From: Bergeyella cardium
GTDB lineage: Bacteria > Bacteroidota > Bacteroidia > Flavobacteriales > Weeksellaceae
Length of the DNA stretch: 64,000 nucleotides
Direction: 5' to 3'
Assembly: GCF_003614945.1 (NCBI RefSeq)
Contig: NZ_QYCZ01000001.1
Span: forward strand, 1,072,001 to 1,136,000
The notes under the pieces are model-generated. The model was not told where the DNA came from. It made no database searches and was given only the letters and a program-made list of their open reading frames with translations. The stretch's first letter is position 1. Each line of letters begins with the position of its first letter. Positions 33,450 through 41,719 of the stretch are shown here, piece after piece. A program made the position numbers and the translations under genes.

Positions 33450-34658
33450 ATGAAAGAAAAATATTTTTGGATAAGGCTCTGTATTTTTAATTTTCTAATA
33501 GTTTCCCTACTCGGAGTGATAATGAGGTATAATCTGCTCTATCCTATTAATGGTGTAGAGCATAAGTTTTTCAGGTTCTCTCATTCTCATTTTGCATTTT
33601 ATGGCTGGGTAACTGCCTTGCTCTACTTCCTCGTGGCAGAGCATCTAAGGGATAGCCTTGGAATCCATATCAAAAAATATAAAAAACTAATGGTCATCAA
33701 CCAGATTGCCTCCTACGGAATGATGTTTTCGTTTATGTACAGAGGCTATTTCTGGCTTTCGATTATCTTTGCTACCCTTGCCCTATGCGTAGGCTTTGCC
33801 TATTTTTCCTTCATAATGAAAGATACTAAAGGGAGAATTTCCTCCGAGCTCCCTTGGCTCAGGATGGGGAGTTTCTCTGCTTTATTCTCAGCAATCGGCA
33901 TCTTCGTTCTCGCGTATATTATGGCGAGTAAGAAATCATTACCAGAGCTTTACAGAGCTGCTACTTATTTCTATATGCACTTTCAGTACAATGGTTTTTT
34001 CCTTCTCTCGTGCATTGGAATTATGCTGATAAGCCTTAGAAAAAAAGGAATCCAAATCTCTGAAAAGGCAAACGATACTGCTTTTCATCTATTGACAGCG
34101 GGCACGCTCGTGGGCTATGGCCTATCGGTGCTATGGCTAAGAGGAATCCCTACTTCTGTAAGTATTTTTCTTGGGTTCGTAGCTATTGCGCAGCTCTACG
34201 GATTTGGATTAATAGTAAAACTCATAAAAAAACACTGGCCCAAAATCTCTGAAGATTGGTCGGCGGTGCAAAAGCTGGCATTCCTCGTCTCTGGCACTGC
34301 ACTCATCCTGAAATTCTTATTTCAAAGCATTTCCGTGATTCCAGCTTGGGCTTTTATATTTGATAATCTCAATTTTGTCATTGGCTTCCTGCATCTCGTT
34401 TTACTAATGGGAATCAGTCTTTTCCTCATCTGGAAAATCCTTGAGATCCGTATTTTTGAATTAAATAAAGGGGTAAAAGCAGGGATTTATCTAATGATTT
34501 TTGGCATTATCCTCAATGAAATCATACTCGGCATAGCGGGGCTCTACCCCATTCCCTATCTTTTGGCTCCGAAAGGCCTGCTCCTCGCCTCTCTTATCAT
34601 AATGACTGCGCTCATCATCCTGAACCTAAGTATTAGAAGAAATAAAAAACAGCCTTAG
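33450..34658 (+). CDS. Polytopic membrane protein, about 12 segments
   Basis: 402 residues, almost entirely hydrophobic, with about 12 predicted membrane helices. A histidine-rich motif FSHSHFAFYGWVTALLYFL in the second helix resembles the arrangement of heme-copper oxidase subunit I or NnrS-type proteins, but the full set of metal-ligand histidines is not evident. Function unknown. It follows phoH by 39 bases on the same strand and may be cotranscribed. Confidence 0.7.
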   Translation: MKEKYFWIRLCIFNFLIVSLLGVIMRYNLLYPINGVEHKFFRFSHSHFAFYGWVTALLYFLVAEHLRDSLGIHIKKYKKLMVINQIASYGMMFSFMYRGYFWLSIIFATLALCVGFAYFSFIMKDTKGRISSELPWLRMGSFSALFSAIGIFVLAYIMASKKSLPELYRAATYFYMHFQYNGFFLLSCIGIMLISLRKKGIQISEKANDTAFHLLTAGTLVGYGLSVLWLRGIPTSVSIFLGFVAIAQLYGFGLIVKLIKKHWPKISEDWSAVQKLAFLVSGTALILKFLFQSISVIPAWAFIFDNLNFVIGFLHLVLLMGISLFLIWKILEIRIFELNKGVKAGIYLMIFGIILNEIILGIAGLYPIPYLLAPKGLLLASLIIMTALIILNLSIRRNKKQP

Positions 34659-34690
34659 AAGTATATCTAAAGCTGCTTTTTGTTGAGAAC

Positions 34691-36220
34691 TTATTCCCAT
34701 TCTATGGTTGCTGGTGGCTTGCTGGAAATATCATAAACCACTCTGTTAATCCCTTTTACTTCGTTGATGATTCTACTAGATACCGTCTCGAGGAGGTCAT
34801 AAGGCAGTCGGCTCCAAGTTGCCGTCATAAAGTCTATAGTATTTGCCGAGCGCACTGCAGCGGTATATTCATAGGTTCTCTCGTCTCCCATTACCCCGAC
34901 AGATTTCACAGGGAGGAGTACCACAAATGCCTGAGAAACGCTATCGTATAGACCGCTTTTATAGAGCTCTTCGATGAAAATATCATCTGCTTCTTGCAAG
35001 ATTTTCACCTTTTCTGCATCTACTTCACCTAAAATTCTGATGCCTAAGCCCGGCCCTGGGAACGGATGCCTATGCACCAAGTGATGCGGAATGCCGAGCT
35101 CCTCACCTACTTTTCTCACCTCGTCTTTAAAGAGCTCTCGAAGAGGCTCGAGGAGTTCTAGCTTCATATCTTCTGGCAGCCCCCCTACATTATGGTGAGA
35201 TTTGATGACCGCAGAAGGGCCTTTCACCGATTGGCTTTCTATCACATCTGGGTAGATTGTACCTTGCGCTAAGAACTTTGCACCCTCTAATTTATTGGAT
35301 TCCTCATCAAAAACAGCGATGAATTCATTGCCTATAATTTTTCTCTTTTGCTCTGGATCTGAGATGCCTTTGAGTTTATTGAGAAACCTTTGGGAAGCAT
35401 CAATCATTTTAATATTCATATTGAAATGCTCGCCATAGTTTTCCATTACTTTTCTGCCTTCATCTTTTCTGAGCAAGCCTGTATCTACAAATATGCAGGT
35501 GAGCTGGCTGCCAATTGCTTTATGGATAAGAACCGCTGCCACCGATGAATCTACCCCACCCGAAAGCCCTAAAATTACCTTCTCACGGCCTACTTTTTTG
35601 CGGATTTCTTCTATGCTTCGGTCTATATAGTTTGTAAGTTGCCAGTTTTTCTCTGCTTTACAAACCTTAAAGATAAAATTCTCTATCATCTTCTCTCCTT
35701 CTTCTGTATGAGAGACCTCAGGGTGGAATTGTAGGGTATAAATCTTCTGCTCTTCATTCGCCATAGCAGCGATGACACCTGATTTTCCAGAAATCTCAAA
35801 GCCTGCTGGAGGAGTTTCTACTTCATCAAAATGGCTCATCCATACTGTAGAAGTCAGGGAGATTCCTTCTAATACGGAATTGGTTTTCAGTATTTCAAAA
35901 TTAGCTTTTCCATACTCGCCTTTCTCGCCTTTCTTCACCTTTCCACCGAGGAGATGTGCAGTGAGCTGCATTCCGTAGCATATCCCAAGCACTGGAACTC
36001 CTGCTTCAAAAAGGGCTTTATCTACAAGGCAGGCATCGGGTACATTTACGGAGCTGGGCCCACCAGAAAGGATAATCCCCACAGGCTTGCGCTCTAAAAT
36101 CTCATCGAGAGGAGTATCAAAAGGCAAGACTTCTGAATACACGCCTAAATCCCTCACTCTCCTTGCAATTAGCTGATTGTATTGAGAACCAAAATCAAGA
36201 ATAATAATTCCGTTATTCAT
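34691..36220 (-). CDS. guaA: GMP synthase (glutamine-hydrolysing)
   Basis: Converts XMP to GMP. The 509-residue protein has an N-terminal class I glutamine amidotransferase domain with nucleophile Cys81 in GICYGMQL and the His-Glu of [12 protein letters not shown], then the ATP-pyrophosphatase domain with the PP-loop [13 protein letters not shown] at about residue 217, and the C-terminal dimerisation domain ending [17 protein letters not shown]. Full length. A TACATTTG promoter element lies at 36253-36260 on the minus strand. Confidence 0.97.
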   Translation of the reverse strand: MNNGIIILDFGSQYNQLIARRVRDLGVYSEVLPFDTPLDEILERKPVGIILSGGPSSVNVPDACLVDKALFEAGVPVLGICYGMQLTAHLLGGKVKKGEKGEYGKANFEILKTNSVLEGISLTSTVWMSHFDEVETPPAGFEISGKSGVIAAMANEEQKIYTLQFHPEVSHTEEGEKMIENFIFKVCKAEKNWQLTNYIDRSIEEIRKKVGREKVILGLSGGVDSSVAAVLIHKAIGSQLTCIFVDTGLLRKDEGRKVMENYGEHFNMNIKMIDASQRFLNKLKGISDPEQKRKIIGNEFIAVFDEESNKLEGAKFLAQGTIYPDVIESQSVKGPSAVIKSHHNVGGLPEDMKLELLEPLRELFKDEVRKVGEELGIPHHLVHRHPFPGPGLGIRILGEVDAEKVKILQEADDIFIEELYKSGLYDSVSQAFVVLLPVKSVGVMGDERTYEYTAAVRSANTIDFMTATWSRLPYDLLETVSSRIINEVKGINRVVYDISSKPPATIEWE

Positions 36221-36252
36221 TTTATATTTTTTATTAAATTTTAAAAATTGCC

Positions 36253-36260
36253 CAAATGTA
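36253..36260 (-). promoter_or_regulatory. Promoter -7 element for guaA
   Basis: TACATTTG on the minus strand, 33 bases upstream of the guaA start and downstream of the rplS terminator. Confidence 0.5.
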
Positions 36261-36297
36261 AGGCTTTAAGATGGAAGGATAAAATCACTTATTTTAT

Positions 36298-36323
36298 AAA
36301 AAAAGCACTCAATACTGAGTGCT
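36298..36323 (-). terminator. Intrinsic terminator after rplS
   Basis: On the minus strand AGCACTCA-GTAT-TGAGTGCT is followed by seven T. It separates rplS from guaA. Confidence 0.85.
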
Positions 36324-36343
36324 CTTGTGTTTTCATTAAAGGA

Positions 36344-36697
36344 TTACTTTTTAAAAGCAACATCTTTAATTCTTGCTTTCTTACCTCTAAGGCTTCTGAA
36401 GTAGTAAATTCTTGCTCTTCTTACTTTACCTCTTCTTTCTACCTCAATTTTTTGAAGTGCAGGCATATTGATTGGGAATACTCTTTCTACACCTACATCA
36501 CCACTCATTTTTCTGATGGTAAATGTCTTGGTAGCACCTGTCCCTCTCAACTGGATAACAACACCTTTAAAGAACTGAGTTCTGGTTTTGTTACCTTCCT
36601 TAATTTCATAATACACTGTGATGGTATCTCCCGCTTTGAATGTAGGGAAATCTTTTTTTGCGATGTACTTGTCCTGTACGTACTTTACTAAATCCAT
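36344..36697 (-). CDS. rplS: 50S ribosomal protein L19
   Basis: 117 residues matching bL19 from end to end: FKAGDTITVYYEIKEGNKTRTQFFKGVVIQLRG, FTIRKMSGDVGVERVFPI, and VRRARIYYFRSLRGKKARIKD. It stands alone instead of in the rpsP-rimM-trmD-rplS cluster seen in many bacteria. The 5' region (36698-36760) can form nested stems and may be an autoregulatory leader. A -7 element is at 36768-36775. Confidence 0.97.
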   Translation of the reverse strand: MDLVKYVQDKYIAKKDFPTFKAGDTITVYYEIKEGNKTRTQFFKGVVIQLRGTGATKTFTIRKMSGDVGVERVFPINMPALQKIEVERRGKVRRARIYYFRSLRGKKARIKDVAFKK

Positions 36698-36775
36698 TAT
36701 TAGTTAAAAAAAATTGTTAAAGCTAAACAACATACACGGCTCTCGTCAGAGGTTGATTAACAGGTTGCAAAAATA
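36698..36775 (-). promoter_or_regulatory. rplS promoter and structured leader
   Basis: Minus strand: TATTTTTG (36768-36775), then a leader with nested complementary segments: GTTAA with TTAAC, CAAC with GTTG, and CTC-TGAC-GAG inside. An L19 autogenous leader is plausible because such leaders precede rplS in other bacteria; a match to a specific Rfam family was not tested. Confidence 0.4.
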
Positions 36776-36820
36776 AAAACTTTTTCCAAACCTGCAAAAA
36801 ATATTTCATTTAATATTTAT

Positions 36821-36828
36821 TACATTTG
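36821..36828 (+). promoter_or_regulatory. Promoter -7 element for the C1 peptidase
   Basis: TACATTTG followed by TGCGG. It overlaps an upstream in-frame ATG at 36826, which therefore cannot be the real start. Confidence 0.5.
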
Positions 36829-36894
36829 TGCGGCTTTAAAAACAGCCAGCTTTTAGGGCTTTCACAAGTATTGAAACATAAAACAACTTATATA

Positions 36895-38097
36895 ATGAAT
36901 AAAACAAAACTCACACTCGTTGCATTACTTTCATTGGGAAGTATGCTATTTGCCCAAGACAATTTGGTAAATAGCTTGAAAAACAATCAATCTGAAAATC
37001 CTGATTTTCAATTTACGATTATCAAAGAGAATGGTGTAACTTCCGTAAAAGATCAAGGCTCATCTGGCACTTGTTGGAGCTATTCTGGCAATTCATTCTT
37101 AGAATCTGAGATGATTAGAATGGGAAAAAAACCAGTAGATTTAGCAGAAATCTTTACAGCAAGAAATGCTTACCACGATAAAGCTAAACTCTATGTACTC
37201 AATGATGGTACTGGAATCTCTTGGGGAGAAGGCGGTGCTCTACACGATGTTATCAATATGTACAGAAAATACGGTGCTGTACCTCAGGAGGCTTATACAG
37301 GTCTGAAAGACGGCAAAACCAGAAACAACTTCTCTGAAATGACTGCCGTATTGAAATCCGTACTCGATGCTTATGTAAAAAATCCTGCCAAGAAGCTCTC
37401 TCCAAACTGGATGGACAATGTAGATATGATTCTCGATTCCTACTTGGGGCAATACCCTTCCTCTTTTACCTATAATGGAAAGAAATATACCCCTCAGTCC
37501 TTTGCTAAGGAGGTAGTAGGCATTAATCCAGATGATTATGTAGAGCTCACTTCTTACAAGGACTATCCTTACTACAAGCCGTTTGTGGTGCCCGTACCTG
37601 ATAATTGGAGCCACGACAGGCTTTGGAATATCCCTATGGAGGAGCTTACTACTATTATAGACTATGCCGTGAAGAATGGCTATACCATAGGCTGGGCTAC
37701 CGATGTCTCCGAGCCTTATTTCTCCTATAAAAATGGAGTAGCTTATGTACCCGATATTGATTTAAATAACATTAATGCCGCTACCAAGGCTGAACTTTTC
37801 AAAGGTCCAAAGCCCGATAAAAAAATCACTGAGGATATGCGTCAGTTGGGGCTTAATGACCTCACAACTACAGACGACCACGGTATGCAGATTACAGGAT
37901 TGGCAAAAGACCAAACGGGTAAGGAGTATTATGTAGTAAAAAACTCTTGGGGCACTACGAATGACTACGATGGCTATCTGTATGTAACCAAGCCTTATGT
38001 ACAGTTTAAATCCACCGCTATCTTGGTTCATAAAAATGGTATTCCTAAGGACATCCTCAAAAAGCTAAAACCAAACACCAGTCTCAACTGGCAATAA
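36895..38097 (+). CDS. Exported C1-family cysteine peptidase (bleomycin hydrolase/aminopeptidase C-like)
   Basis: 400 residues from the start at 36895, which begins a clear signal peptide (MNKTKLTLVALLSLGSMLFAQ) and lies downstream of the promoter. The papain-like C1B catalytic set is complete: oxyanion Gln54 and nucleophile Cys60 in DQGSSGTCWSYSG, His in TDDHGMQITGLAKD, Asn in VVKNSWGT. Unlike cytoplasmic PepC/BLMH, this one is exported, a form common in Bacteroidetes. It probably trims peptides in the periplasm or outside the cell. Monocistronic. Confidence 0.9.
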   Translation: MNKTKLTLVALLSLGSMLFAQDNLVNSLKNNQSENPDFQFTIIKENGVTSVKDQGSSGTCWSYSGNSFLESEMIRMGKKPVDLAEIFTARNAYHDKAKLYVLNDGTGISWGEGGALHDVINMYRKYGAVPQEAYTGLKDGKTRNNFSEMTAVLKSVLDAYVKNPAKKLSPNWMDNVDMILDSYLGQYPSSFTYNGKKYTPQSFAKEVVGINPDDYVELTSYKDYPYYKPFVVPVPDNWSHDRLWNIPMEELTTIIDYAVKNGYTIGWATDVSEPYFSYKNGVAYVPDIDLNNINAATKAELFKGPKPDKKITEDMRQLGLNDLTTTDDHGMQITGLAKDQTGKEYYVVKNSWGTTNDYDGYLYVTKPYVQFKSTAILVHKNGIPKDILKKLKPNTSLNWQ

Positions 38098-38127
38098 TGA
38101 AATAACGCCCTCAGTATCTGGGGGCTT

Positions 38128-39060
38128 TTATTTTTTCGTTCGGTTGATGAAGTCTATATTTCTTTTAAGTCCAGCGAGCTTAGCCCTCTTCACTGCCGAC
38201 TTTCTAAAAATCTCCGAGAAGAGTTCCTGAGTAATCTCCTCCCACTCTATCTTATCTGCATTTTGAAGATGATGATTCGGGCTAAATCTCGGCTGGTTAT
38301 GAGGCAGAGAAAACCTGTTCCAAGGGCATACATCTTGGCAGATATCACAACCAAACATCCAATCCTCAAGTTTATCTTCAAATGCGGAGGGAATTTCATC
38401 TTTCAGCTCTATGGTAAGGAAGGAAATGCACTTACTCCCATTGATAATCTTATCAGACACGATGGCTCCCGTAGGGCACGCATCGATGCACTTTCGGCAC
38501 GAGCCACAGTGATCGGTAGTCGGGTAGTCGGGCTCGAGATCCAAGTCGCAAATAATCTCCGAAAGCACAAAAAAAGATCCTCTCTTCTTGGAGATGAGCA
38601 AAGAGTTCTTCCCTATCCATCCGAGCCCTGATTTCCTTGCCCAAGCCTTCTCCATCACGGGGGCAGAATCTACGAAAATCCTAAAACCAAAGTCGCCAAT
38701 CTCCTCCAAAAGCTCGGAAACCATCTCCCGAAGCACAGATTTCACTACATCGTGATAGTCCTCACCGTAAGCATACTTGGCGAGATTATAAGCCATCGGG
38801 ATTTTCTCTTGGGGGAAGTAGTTGTATTTTAAGGAGATTACAGATTTTGCGCCCTCTACCAATAGCCTTGGATCGAGGCGTTTGTCTATATTATTTTCCA
38901 GAAAGCTCATCGTGCCGTTATAGTTATTTTTGAGGTAATTCTCAAGGCGTGGAGCTTCCTCCTCGAGGAATGCTGCTTGGGAAATACCACAACCATCAAA
39001 ACCAAATTTCTCGGCTTTCTCCTTTATCAGTCTCGTGTATTTCTCGGCATTGCTCATCAT
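38128..39060 (-). CDS. queG: Epoxyqueuosine reductase QueG
   Basis: Reduces epoxyqueuosine to queuosine in tRNA, using cobalamin and two 4Fe-4S clusters. The two cluster motifs are visible: CGSCRKCIDACPTGAI and CDICQDVCPWN. The N-terminal cobalamin-binding part includes FGFDGCGIS and VISLKYNYFP. In-frame starts exist at 39072, 39060 and 39057; MMSNAEKYTRLI fits the family start best. The enzyme acts after QueA, which is encoded 33 kb away in this window. Confidence 0.94.
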   Translation of the reverse strand: MMSNAEKYTRLIKEKAEKFGFDGCGISQAAFLEEEAPRLENYLKNNYNGTMSFLENNIDKRLDPRLLVEGAKSVISLKYNYFPQEKIPMAYNLAKYAYGEDYHDVVKSVLREMVSELLEEIGDFGFRIFVDSAPVMEKAWARKSGLGWIGKNSLLISKKRGSFFVLSEIICDLDLEPDYPTTDHCGSCRKCIDACPTGAIVSDKIINGSKCISFLTIELKDEIPSAFEDKLEDWMFGCDICQDVCPWNRFSLPHNQPRFSPNHHLQNADKIEWEEITQELFSEIFRKSAVKRAKLAGLKRNIDFINRTKK

Positions 39061-39109
39061 TATTGCCTGCAAAACTACATTATTTTTATGAAAGCCCTCC
39101 TCGTTTTCC

Positions 39110-39117
39110 TATCTTTG
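39110..39117 (+). promoter_or_regulatory. Promoter -7 element for folA
   Basis: TATCTTTG within TATCTTTGCGCC, upstream of folA. The identical 12-mer occurs before the gene at 39954. Confidence 0.5.
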
Positions 39118-39132
39118 CGCCTTGTATTTTAA

Positions 39133-39651
39133 ATGGATATGACAACAATTATCGTGGCTATGGGGAGGAATAATGCCATCGGGAAGGGGAACCAGCTTCT
39201 CTGGCATCTCCCTAAGGATTTAAAACATTTTAAGGAACTTACCAGCGGGCATCCCATCATTATGGGGAGGAAAACCTACGAGAGTATTGGCAAACCTCTG
39301 CCAAACCGAACCAATATTGTGGTGTCTCGGAAGAAGGACTGGTTTCAGGAGGGCGTCCTCATTGTGGGAAGCCTAAAAGAGGCTCTGAAATTTGCCAAAA
39401 AGATAGATGAAAATATCTTCATCATCGGGGGAGGGAAGGTATATGAGCAGACTATCAATCTTGCCGATAAGCTGGAAATCACCCTCGTAGATGCCGAAAT
39501 AGATGGCGATACCTTTTTCCCAAAAATCAACCCAGAGAAATGGATAAAAGTTCAGGAAACCCATCACCACAAAGATGAAAAACACGCTTACGACTTCAGT
39601 TTTCAGACTTTTATTAAGAAAGAGGGCGATATCCATTTAACTAAGGATTAA
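39133..39651 (+). CDS. folA: Dihydrofolate reductase
   Basis: 172 residues. The NADPH-dependent enzyme regenerating tetrahydrofolate shows TTIIVAMGRNNAIGKGNQLLWHLP (substrate and cofactor binding), the DLKHFKELTSG helix, IIMGRKTYESIGKPLPNRTNIVVSR, and FIIGGGKVYEQ. The second methionine (39139) is an equally possible start. The end of the gene runs into a 21-bp repeat array three bases after the stop. Confidence 0.95.
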   Translation: MDMTTIIVAMGRNNAIGKGNQLLWHLPKDLKHFKELTSGHPIIMGRKTYESIGKPLPNRTNIVVSRKKDWFQEGVLIVGSLKEALKFAKKIDENIFIIGGGKVYEQTINLADKLEITLVDAEIDGDTFFPKINPEKWIKVQETHHHKDEKHAYDFSFQTFIKKEGDIHLTKD

Positions 39652-39654
39652 TCT

Positions 39655-39785
39655 CATCTACCCGAAGAGAAAATCCATCTGGATAATGTGCTCATCTATG
39701 TGGATGGAGAGGAAATCCATCTACCCGAAGAGAAAATCCATCTGGATTATAGATAAATCCATATGACTATTCTTCTCGTCCATCT
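39655..39785 (+). repeat. Phased 21-bp repeat array downstream of folA
   Basis: CATCT (once CATAT) recurs at 39655, 39676, 39718, 39739, 39760 and 39781, at 21- or 42-base spacing, with an extra unit at 39693. A 30-base segment starting CATCTACCCGAAGAGAAAAT is repeated exactly at 39655 and 39718. The array is followed by a hairpin ATCTATCA-TCCC-TGATAGAT (39791-39810) and a CCATTTAAATGG palindrome (39839-39850). No gene lies in the 300 bases between folA and 39954. Confidence 0.8.
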
Positions 39786-39926
39786 AGCTTATCTATCATC
39801 CCTGATAGATGTATTTAAATATAAGGTGGGAAGCTCCCCCATTTAAATGGAAAATGGTAATAGGAAGAAAACGGAGCAATGCCCTCAATTTGCTTTAAAT
39901 AAAAGGTAGAAAGCCTCAATTTTTTT

Positions 39927-39934
39927 TATCTTTG
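39927..39934 (+). promoter_or_regulatory. Promoter -7 element for the TPR-like membrane protein
   Basis: TATCTTTG in TATCTTTGCGCC, 19 bases before the start codon at 39954. Confidence 0.5.
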
Positions 39935-39953
39935 CGCCACTTAATTTTATAAG

Positions 39954-40523
39954 ATGAATAAGAATATAAAACTGATTTTTGCAGTACTGATGATGGCTCT
40001 TGGGCTATGGCTGATGCTGGGAACGAGGAGTATTGGCTGGGGCATTGTGGTCTTCCTGCTTTCGGGCTTCCCCATCCTGTTTTACTTTAAGAATGAATAT
40101 GTTTTGCTCGCATTCTGGCAGCTGAGAAAGCAAAATATGGAGAAAGCGGGTGAATGGCTCATAAAAATAACGGATTATAAGGTGCAGCTCCATAGATCTC
40201 AGTTCGGCTACTATCATTATCTTCAAGCCCTTACGCTGGCACAGGACAGTCCTGCAAAAGTAGAGCCTCTGATGAGAAAAGCTCTCGAGTATGGGCTCAA
40301 TATGAAGCAGGATAGGGCTTTGGCAAAGCTGAATTTAGCCGCCATTGCCATCTCCAAAGGGAGAAAACAGGAGGGGCAAAAGCTCCTCGAGGAGGCTAAG
40401 AGCTTGGACAGCGCAGGGCTAATGACGGAGCAAATAAAAATGATGAAAGACCAGCTGAAAATGCCGTCTATGCAGAAGCATATCCACAACCCGAATATGA
40501 GAAAAAGAGGGAAGTATTTCTAA
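39954..40523 (+). CDS. Membrane-anchored TPR-like protein (DUF2892-like N-terminus)
   Basis: 189 residues. Two short hydrophobic segments (about 5-24 and 27-44) anchor the protein; the rest is helical with TPR-like features (AGEWLIKITDYKVQLHRSQFGYYHYLQALTLA, ALAKLNLAAIAISKGRKQEGQKLLEEAKSL) and ends in a basic tail. No enzyme motif. Function unknown. It is 41 bases upstream of the next membrane-anchored protein on the same strand. Confidence 0.7.
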   Translation: MNKNIKLIFAVLMMALGLWLMLGTRSIGWGIVVFLLSGFPILFYFKNEYVLLAFWQLRKQNMEKAGEWLIKITDYKVQLHRSQFGYYHYLQALTLAQDSPAKVEPLMRKALEYGLNMKQDRALAKLNLAAIAISKGRKQEGQKLLEEAKSLDSAGLMTEQIKMMKDQLKMPSMQKHIHNPNMRKRGKYF

Positions 40524-40564
40524 AATCTCCTGTTTTTTAACGCTCTTTTTAAATCCTTTAACAG

Positions 40565-41608
40565 ATGCGTCGGTTTCAGTATTTCCTGCTCGTCATCCTC
40601 CTTGTCTTCGGTGGTTTTGCAGTTTTCAAACATTATAATACCGCTGGGGAGATTCATATTTTTGTTGTACAAAAGGAAATCCCTTATCCATTAGAAAAGG
40701 TTTATCCTCAGTTTAGCAACTTCCAAAATTTCACGAGGTGGAACCGCTATTTCTCAGATGAAAAGAATCTTGGGATAGACTATTTTCAACCTTATGAAGG
40801 CGTGGAGAGCTCTATCTACTTTAAAACAGAAAAAGGAAAACGAAACGGGGAAATGTACATCCGTGCTGAGAAACCTTATGAGCTTTTAAAGTATGAACTC
40901 TTTGATACCAATACCTCTAAACCTTACCTTATTACAGTAAGATTTACAGAAACACCATCTGGGAACACAAAAATAGTATGGAGGATACGAACCCCAAAAC
41001 GAACCCTAATTGAAAAGTATTCTGACTTCTGGGAAGATAAAACCAGCATCATCTACCTCGATAAAAGCCTGAAGAATCTGACAGATATACTGGCAAATAA
41101 GGTAGATAGAGACAGACAAATCAATACAATAAAATACGATAGTATTATTGTAGAACAAGGTAAGGAAGGTGTATTGCTCGGCATTAATTCTGGTGCGAAA
41201 AATAAGAAGGAAGAGCTCTTCCCATCCATAGTGAAAGACTATAATAAGGTCTATAATTTCGTAACCACCGACCTTGAAAAGCGAGAAGACGAGGTGGGAT
41301 TTCCCGTGCTCATAGCCTCTACCGACAACTTCCACCAGAAAGAGGTTTCGTACTACTTGGGAATCCCTGTATCCCAAAAGGTAGAGGTGAATGATAACAA
41401 TTTCAGCTTTAGAAATATGAAGGATGAAAAGCTTTACTCGATATTCTACAAAGGAAAGTACGAAAACCGAAAGCCAAGCATAGATAAACTCCTCCAAAAA
41501 GCGAAAATGGACAACCTGAGACACGGCAATATAATGGAGACCTTTATCTCCCACCCCGAAGAAGACAAAGATGTGATGATAAAATTCTCAATTCCTGTTT
41601 TCAGGTAG
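40565..41608 (+). CDS. Membrane-anchored protein with SRPBCC-like and GyrI-like regions
   Basis: 347 residues: one N-terminal membrane segment (about 4-22), then a region with the pattern of polyketide-cyclase/SRPBCC domains (IPYPLEKVYPQFSNFQNFTRWNRYFSDE) and a C-terminal half resembling a GyrI-like effector-binding domain (FPVLIASTDNFHQKEVSYYLGIPVS). Both are general ligand-binding folds, so no reaction can be assigned. Probably cotranscribed with the upstream gene. Confidence 0.6.
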   Translation: MRRFQYFLLVILLVFGGFAVFKHYNTAGEIHIFVVQKEIPYPLEKVYPQFSNFQNFTRWNRYFSDEKNLGIDYFQPYEGVESSIYFKTEKGKRNGEMYIRAEKPYELLKYELFDTNTSKPYLITVRFTETPSGNTKIVWRIRTPKRTLIEKYSDFWEDKTSIIYLDKSLKNLTDILANKVDRDRQINTIKYDSIIVEQGKEGVLLGINSGAKNKKEELFPSIVKDYNKVYNFVTTDLEKREDEVGFPVLIASTDNFHQKEVSYYLGIPVSQKVEVNDNNFSFRNMKDEKLYSIFYKGKYENRKPSIDKLLQKAKMDNLRHGNIMETFISHPEEDKDVMIKFSIPVFR

Positions 41609-41719
41609 GTGGATTTCCTTCTTGGGAATGTTGCTAAACTCGTAAGAGACATCACTTATATAAAGAACCTCCTTCTCATCATCGAGAGGGAGGTTTCTTA
41701 TGATAAAATAAGCCTGTTT

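Noticed and set aside
39655-39785. CRISPR array
   Set aside because: The units are about 21 bp and back to back, diverge gradually, and have no unique spacers.
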